In this document: piece after piece, positions 60,535-64,000 of the stretch | Numbering within the stretch: position 1 is the stretch's first letter | How the letters are laid out: each line of letters begins with the position of its first letter | Source of the DNA: Phytopseudomonas straminea | GTDB taxonomy: Bacteria > Pseudomonadota > Gammaproteobacteria > Pseudomonadales > Pseudomonadaceae | Direction of reading: 5' to 3' | Assembly (NCBI RefSeq): GCF_900112645.1 | Contig: NZ_FOMO01000002.1 | Location: forward strand, 553,593-617,592 | DNA: 64,000 nt | Notes under the pieces: generated by a model | Databases searched by the model: none | Told to the model about the DNA's origin: nothing | What the model saw: the letters and a program-made list of their open reading frames with translations, nothing else | Program-made: the position numbers and the translations under genes

Positions 60535-61572
60535 TCACTTCTTGATGACGGACGTGTGCCCGGCCTTGATCTGCGCGACCGCAGGCGTCCACAGCACGTC
60601 GGCGATTTCGCTGAATTCGCGCCACTGTTTCTGCCAGCCGTTACCGCCGTTCGCCGAGGTGAACAGGTGGCCGTACTTGGTACCGGCGACGATCTGCTGC
60701 GGGTTGGCCGGGTTGAAAGCGATGGCCCAGACGCAGGAGTTGGGTTGCTGCGACAGCGGCAGCACTTCCCAGGTCGCCGCGGCGTCGCGCGATACCAGCA
60801 CCTTGCTGGTGGTGCCCGGGGTGCCGTCGGAGATGCTCAGGTACAGGGTGTCTTCGCTGCCCACCGGCGCATTGAGCACGCGCACGTAATACAGGCCGAA
60901 GGCTTCGGCGCCGATGATCCCGGTCCAGGTCGCGCCTTCGTCGAAGCTGCGGTACACGGCGTTGACGCACACCACCACGATGACCTTCTTGCCGTGGTTG
61001 GGCAGCACCACGATGTTGTGCACATCGGAGTTGTAGTCCCACAGCAGGCGGTCATCGACGCGGGTGAAGGTGTCGCCGCCATCGCGGCTGTGGAACAGGC
61101 CGCCCTCTTCCAGGCCGAACCACACCTGGTTACGGTCGGTCGGGTCATAGGCGAAAGCCAGCAGGCGCGGCTTGCTGACGCCCTCGCAGAACTCGGGAAT
61201 CTCCACCGGCACGCGGTACCAGCTGGCGCCACCGTCCAGAGTGCGCCACAGCACGGCGCGCGACGGCGCGCCGGTGCCGACGAAGATGCGCTTGGCATCC
61301 TTGGGATCGACCGCCACTTTCCACACCGTTTCACCATTGAACGGCGAGTCGACGCGGGTCCACTTGCCGCCGGTGTCATGGCTTACGCACAGGCCGACAT
61401 CGGTGCCGGCGTAGATCACTTCCGGCGCTTGCGGGCTGACGCTCAGCGAGCGGGTGATGGCGTCGAACTCGATATCCTGGCCGAGGCCCAGACGATGCCA
61501 GGTCTTGCCGTCGTCGGCGCTGCGGATCACCGCCTGGCCGACGGTGGCCACCAACAGGGTTCCGTTGCTCAT
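60535..61572 (-). CDS. Seven-Asp-box beta-propeller (BNR/YCF48-like) protein
   Basis: 345 residues without signal peptide. Seven Asp-box turns (SADDGKTW, SHDTGGKW, TLDGGASW, SRDGGDTF, SFDEGATW, SRDAAATW, SANGGNGW) mark a seven-bladed propeller of the sialidase/photosynthesis-assembly-factor style. Sialidase catalytic residues are not apparent. In an otherwise enzymatic operon, in the cytosol, it may be a lactonase-like enzyme, an assembly factor or a binding scaffold. AGGAGG lies five bases before the ATG, an unusually strong site. Ten-base gaps on both sides. Confidence 0.82.
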   Translation of the reverse strand: MSNGTLLVATVGQAVIRSADDGKTWHRLGLGQDIEFDAITRSLSVSPQAPEVIYAGTDVGLCVSHDTGGKWTRVDSPFNGETVWKVAVDPKDAKRIFVGTGAPSRAVLWRTLDGGASWYRVPVEIPEFCEGVSKPRLLAFAYDPTDRNQVWFGLEEGGLFHSRDGGDTFTRVDDRLLWDYNSDVHNIVVLPNHGKKVIVVVCVNAVYRSFDEGATWTGIIGAEAFGLYYVRVLNAPVGSEDTLYLSISDGTPGTTSKVLVSRDAAATWEVLPLSQQPNSCVWAIAFNPANPQQIVAGTKYGHLFTSANGGNGWQKQWREFSEIADVLWTPAVAQIKAGHTSVIKK

Positions 61573-61582
61573 GATTGCCTCC

Positions 61583-62377
61583 TCAGATGAAGATGCCGCG
61601 GGTCAGGCCGCCATCGATACCGATGGACTCGCCGGTAACGGCGGCCGCTTTTGGGGATGCCAGGAAGCCGATCAGCCAGCCCATTTCGATCGGCTGCAGG
61701 GTGCGGCGGATCGGCGTGGCGTCGATGTAGGCCTGCTCGACCTGCTCAGGGGTTTTGCCCTGCTTGACGCCTTCACGCTCGTACAGCTCGTGGATGTGCG
61801 GGGTGTCGACCACGCCAGGGTGAATCAGGTTGACGGTGATACCCGACGGGCCGAGCTGGTCGGACAGGGTCTTGGTCATGTGGGTGATGGCCAGGTTGCG
61901 CATGCCCGACAGCACCTTGCTGCCACGACCGGTGAGGCCACCAATATTGATGATGCGGCCGAAACCAGCGGCCTTCATGTGCGGAGTCACCGCCTTGGCA
62001 CAGCGGAAGTAGCCGATCACCTTGGTGTTGAGGTCCGACAGCAGCTCGTCGTCGCCGGCGTGCTCGATGTCGTTGCGCACCACGCCTGACGGCGCAGCGG
62101 CGCCATTGACCAGGATGTCGATGCGGCCGAAGTGATCCTTGGCCTGTTGCACCATGGTCGACACGGCCTGCATGTCGTTGGTGTCGCAGAACAGCGGCAG
62201 CACTTCGTTGCCGGTTTGCGCGGTGATTTCCTCGGCCGCGGCGCGCAGGTATTCCATGCGGCGTGCGCAGATCACTACCTTGCAGCCTTCCTCGGAGAGA
62301 AAGCGCGCGACTTCTTTGCCGATGCCCATGCCGCCGCCGGTGACGATGGCGACGCGGTCTTTGAGTTGCAGATCCAT
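61583..62377 (-). CDS. SDR-fold protein lacking the canonical catalytic triad
   Basis: 264 residues with an intact Rossmann start (TGGGMGIG, 13-20; ARR after the second strand suggests NADP) and a normal SDR C-terminus (PGVVDTP, GIDGGLTRG). The catalytic positions are changed: NIGG (144-147) replaces NISS, and SGMRN (157-161) lies where YXXXK is expected; there is no tyrosine between residues 124 and 198. It may bind a cofactor without classical hydride-transfer catalysis, or use another residue. Neighbours: aldehyde dehydrogenase 25 bases upstream, propeller gene ten bases downstream. Confidence 0.85.
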   Translation of the reverse strand: MDLQLKDRVAIVTGGGMGIGKEVARFLSEEGCKVVICARRMEYLRAAAEEITAQTGNEVLPLFCDTNDMQAVSTMVQQAKDHFGRIDILVNGAAAPSGVVRNDIEHAGDDELLSDLNTKVIGYFRCAKAVTPHMKAAGFGRIINIGGLTGRGSKVLSGMRNLAITHMTKTLSDQLGPSGITVNLIHPGVVDTPHIHELYEREGVKQGKTPEQVEQAYIDATPIRRTLQPIEMGWLIGFLASPKAAAVTGESIGIDGGLTRGIFI

Positions 62378-62402
62378 GATGATTCCTCTTGTTGTCGTGC
62401 GG

Positions 62403-63893
62403 TCAGGCGAGATCGACGTAGACGCTTTTGGTCTCGGTGTAGGCGTCGATCACGTTCTTGCTCATTTCCCGGCCCCAGCCGGATTGCTTGTAGCCACCGA
62501 AGGGCGAGGCCGGATCGACCACGTTCCAACAGTTGATCCATACCGAACCGGCCTTGAGCTGCGCGGCCAGGCGATGTGCCGAGCGCAGATCGCGGGTCCA
62601 CAGGCCAGCGGCCAGGCCGTAGGGCGAGTCGTTGGCACGCTGGGCCAGTTCGTCGACGTCCGACCAGCTCATCACCGTGAGCACCGGGCCGAAGATCTCC
62701 TCGCGGGCCACGCAGGCCTGCTCGGCGCGGTCGAAGAACACCGTCGGCTCGATGAAGTGGCCCTGTTCCAGGTGCGCCGGGCGCTTGCCGCCGCAGATCA
62801 GCTCGGCACCGTCCTGCACGCCGCGCTGCAGGTAACCGCTCACGGTGTTCAACTGACGCTCGGAAACCAGCGGTCCGAGGGTGCTGCGACTGTCCAGGCC
62901 GGAGCCGATGACGTGGGCGGCGGCGTGTTTTTTCAGCTCCTCGAGCACCTGGTCGAGCACCAATTCATGCACGTACAGGCGCGAGGCGGCGGTGCACACC
63001 TGGCCCTGGTTGTAGAAAATGCCGTCGGCGGCGCCCTTGGCGGCGCGCACGATGTCGGCGTCCGGCAGGATGATGTTCGGCGACTTGCCGCCCAGCTCCA
63101 GGGATACCTTCTTCATGTTGCTGGTAGCAGCCTGAGCGATCAGGCGGCCAACGTGGGTCGAGCCGGTGAAGGCGATCTTGTCGACATCGGCGTGCTGGGA
63201 CAGCGGCGCGCCGGTTCGGGCGCCGAAGCCGGTGAGCAGGTTGACCACGCCGCCAGGGAAACCCGCCTCCTCGATCAGTTGCACCAGGCGCACGGCGATC
63301 AGCGGGGTTTGCTCGGCGGGCTTGAGTACCGCGGTGCAGCCGGTGGCCAGGGCCGGGCCGAGCTTCCACACGCACATGTTCAGCGGGAAGTTCCACGGCA
63401 CGATCAGTGCACACACGCCCACCGGCTCGCGCAGGGTGTAGTTGAGCATCGGCGCGCCGCTGGCCGGCGATACCGGCAGCGTGCTGCCTTCGATCTTGGT
63501 CGGCCAGCCGGCGAAGTAGCGGACGATGTTGGCGGCGCTGGTGGCCTCACCGCGGGCGGCGGCAATGGTCTTGCCGTTCTCCAGGGTGATCAGTTGCGCC
63601 AGCTCTTCGCGGTGCGCGTCGATCAACTCGGCCAGGCGAAATAGCAGGTAGCCGCGGCGCGCCGGGGTTTCCCAGCGCCACGGGCCTTCGAAGGCGGCAC
63701 GGGCAGCGGCGACGGCGGCGTCGACATCGGCCTCCTCGCCCTCGGCGACTTCACATAGATGAGTGGCAGTGGCTGGGTTCTCGACGGCGAAACGCTTGCC
63801 ACTGGCTGCCTCCACCCACTGACCACCGATCAGCAGGCGCTTGGGTGTGGCAAGGAATTCACGGACAGCAGGTAGCAGTTGAATCTCGCTCAT
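62403..63893 (-). CDS. NAD(P)-dependent aldehyde dehydrogenase
   Basis: 496 residues, full length, with PWNFPLNM, the general base E266 in SLELGGKSP and the nucleophile C300 in NQGQVCTAAS, plus EEIFGPVL and the C-terminal FGGYKQSGWGRE. It is non-acylating and resembles betaine-, phenylacetaldehyde- and hydroxymuconic-semialdehyde-type dehydrogenases. In the operon it could oxidise an aldehyde left by a TPP decarboxylase or by ring cleavage. The ATG follows the upstream gene's stop by three bases. Confidence 0.93.
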   Translation of the reverse strand: MSEIQLLPAVREFLATPKRLLIGGQWVEAASGKRFAVENPATATHLCEVAEGEEADVDAAVAAARAAFEGPWRWETPARRGYLLFRLAELIDAHREELAQLITLENGKTIAAARGEATSAANIVRYFAGWPTKIEGSTLPVSPASGAPMLNYTLREPVGVCALIVPWNFPLNMCVWKLGPALATGCTAVLKPAEQTPLIAVRLVQLIEEAGFPGGVVNLLTGFGARTGAPLSQHADVDKIAFTGSTHVGRLIAQAATSNMKKVSLELGGKSPNIILPDADIVRAAKGAADGIFYNQGQVCTAASRLYVHELVLDQVLEELKKHAAAHVIGSGLDSRSTLGPLVSERQLNTVSGYLQRGVQDGAELICGGKRPAHLEQGHFIEPTVFFDRAEQACVAREEIFGPVLTVMSWSDVDELAQRANDSPYGLAAGLWTRDLRSAHRLAAQLKAGSVWINCWNVVDPASPFGGYKQSGWGREMSKNVIDAYTETKSVYVDLA

Positions 63894-63896
63894 GGC

Positions 63897-64000
63897 TCAC
63901 AGCTCCATTTCGATCAGGCAGGGCGCCGCGCTGGCGATGGCATTCGCCAGGGCCTGACGCAATTCAAGGTTGGTGCGCACGGTGCTGGCCGGTACGCCGT
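63897..64000 (-). CDS. C-terminal end of a cut-off gene, possibly a TPP-dependent enzyme
   Basis: The last 104 bases carry an open minus-strand frame ending LRQALANAIASAAPCLIEMEL and a TGA at 63899-63897, three bases before the aldehyde dehydrogenase start. An ending of a helix and then a strand with P-x-L-I-E is typical of the PP domain end of acetolactate synthase/benzoylformate decarboxylase proteins. Only 34 residues are visible, so the family call is weak; that a gene runs off here is fairly sure from spacing and codon use. Confidence 0.5.
   Translation of the reverse strand, partial: GVPASTVRTNLELRQALANAIASAAPCLIEMEL

Overview
The window is a high-GC gammaproteobacterial chromosome segment, almost certainly from a Pseudomonas. 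The evidence is gene content and order: alaS, ltaE and the arginine succinyltransferase (ast/aru) operon lie together in the order known from P. aeruginosa, and rdgC, a GNAT gene divergent from an SSF-type hybrid kinase (mxtR/crbS), an FKBP gene and Pseudomonas-type REP repeats follow. There is no transposase, integrase, phage module or CRISPR array. The segment reads as core and soft-core chromosome with accessory metabolic cassettes.

Layout. (1) 1-11.1 kb, minus strand: 5' part of alaS, ltaE, astE, a small conserved unknown, astB, astD, aruG, aruF, aruC. This is the arginine to glutamate plus succinate pathway, with a predicted ArgR-type operator over the aruC promoter. aruC appears to start at ACG. 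(2) 11.4-13.9 kb: a small unknown protein, a nitronate monooxygenase and an EamA permease. (3) 13.8-21.3 kb: a probable stress/carbon module (GH15 glucosidase, glucose-dehydrogenase-like SDR, CinA-like protein, PoxB-like TPP enzyme), then a plus-strand operon of small membrane proteins (YgaP-like, YqjD-like, YqjE-like, DUF3618) behind a candidate AlgU-type promoter. (4) 21.3-21.6 kb: tRNA-Asp and tRNA-Val with their own promoter and a terminator shared with the opposing operon. (5) 21.8-27.3 kb: rdgC, a BASS transporter, a guanidine-II riboswitch with sugE, a lysophospholipid flippase/acyltransferase fusion, and a LysR regulator. (6) 27.5-33.2 kb: a flavin/FeS fusion oxidoreductase with a GST, azlCD with an AraC regulator, and GNAT. 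(7) 33.4-39.3 kb: mxtR-type kinase, FKBP, rmuC and a Sel1 protein. (8) 39.3-43.4 kb: an AT-rich intergenic region with DnaA-box-like sites, then the ydbH-ynbE-ydbL lipid-transport operon and a zinc-ribbon protein. (9) 43.4-51.4 kb: a MocR regulator, a fecI-fecR-TonB receptor iron cassette with an MFS gene, and a LysE exporter. (10) 51.5-64.0 kb, all minus strand: a chemoreceptor, a Bcr-type MFS, an AraC regulator and a tightly packed nine-gene catabolic operon whose upstream end runs off the window.

The most interesting part is the last operon (56183 to beyond 64000). It combines an MhpA-like flavin hydroxylase, a single-domain VOC protein with extradiol-type metal ligands, an alpha/beta hydrolase and a 2-keto-4-pentenoate hydratase-like enzyme, a plausible meta-cleavage route. 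With these are an aldehyde dehydrogenase, the end of a possible TPP enzyme, an SDR lacking the usual catalytic Ser-Tyr-Lys residues, an AA_synth (PF06684) protein and a cytosolic seven-Asp-box beta-propeller. I do not recognise this combination as a characterised pathway. Other notable points are the ACG start of aruC, the inverted repeat around the alaS -10 box, the riboswitch, the DnaA-box-like intergenic region and the nested repeats.

All functional calls come from reading motifs and recalled family features; no database search was run.
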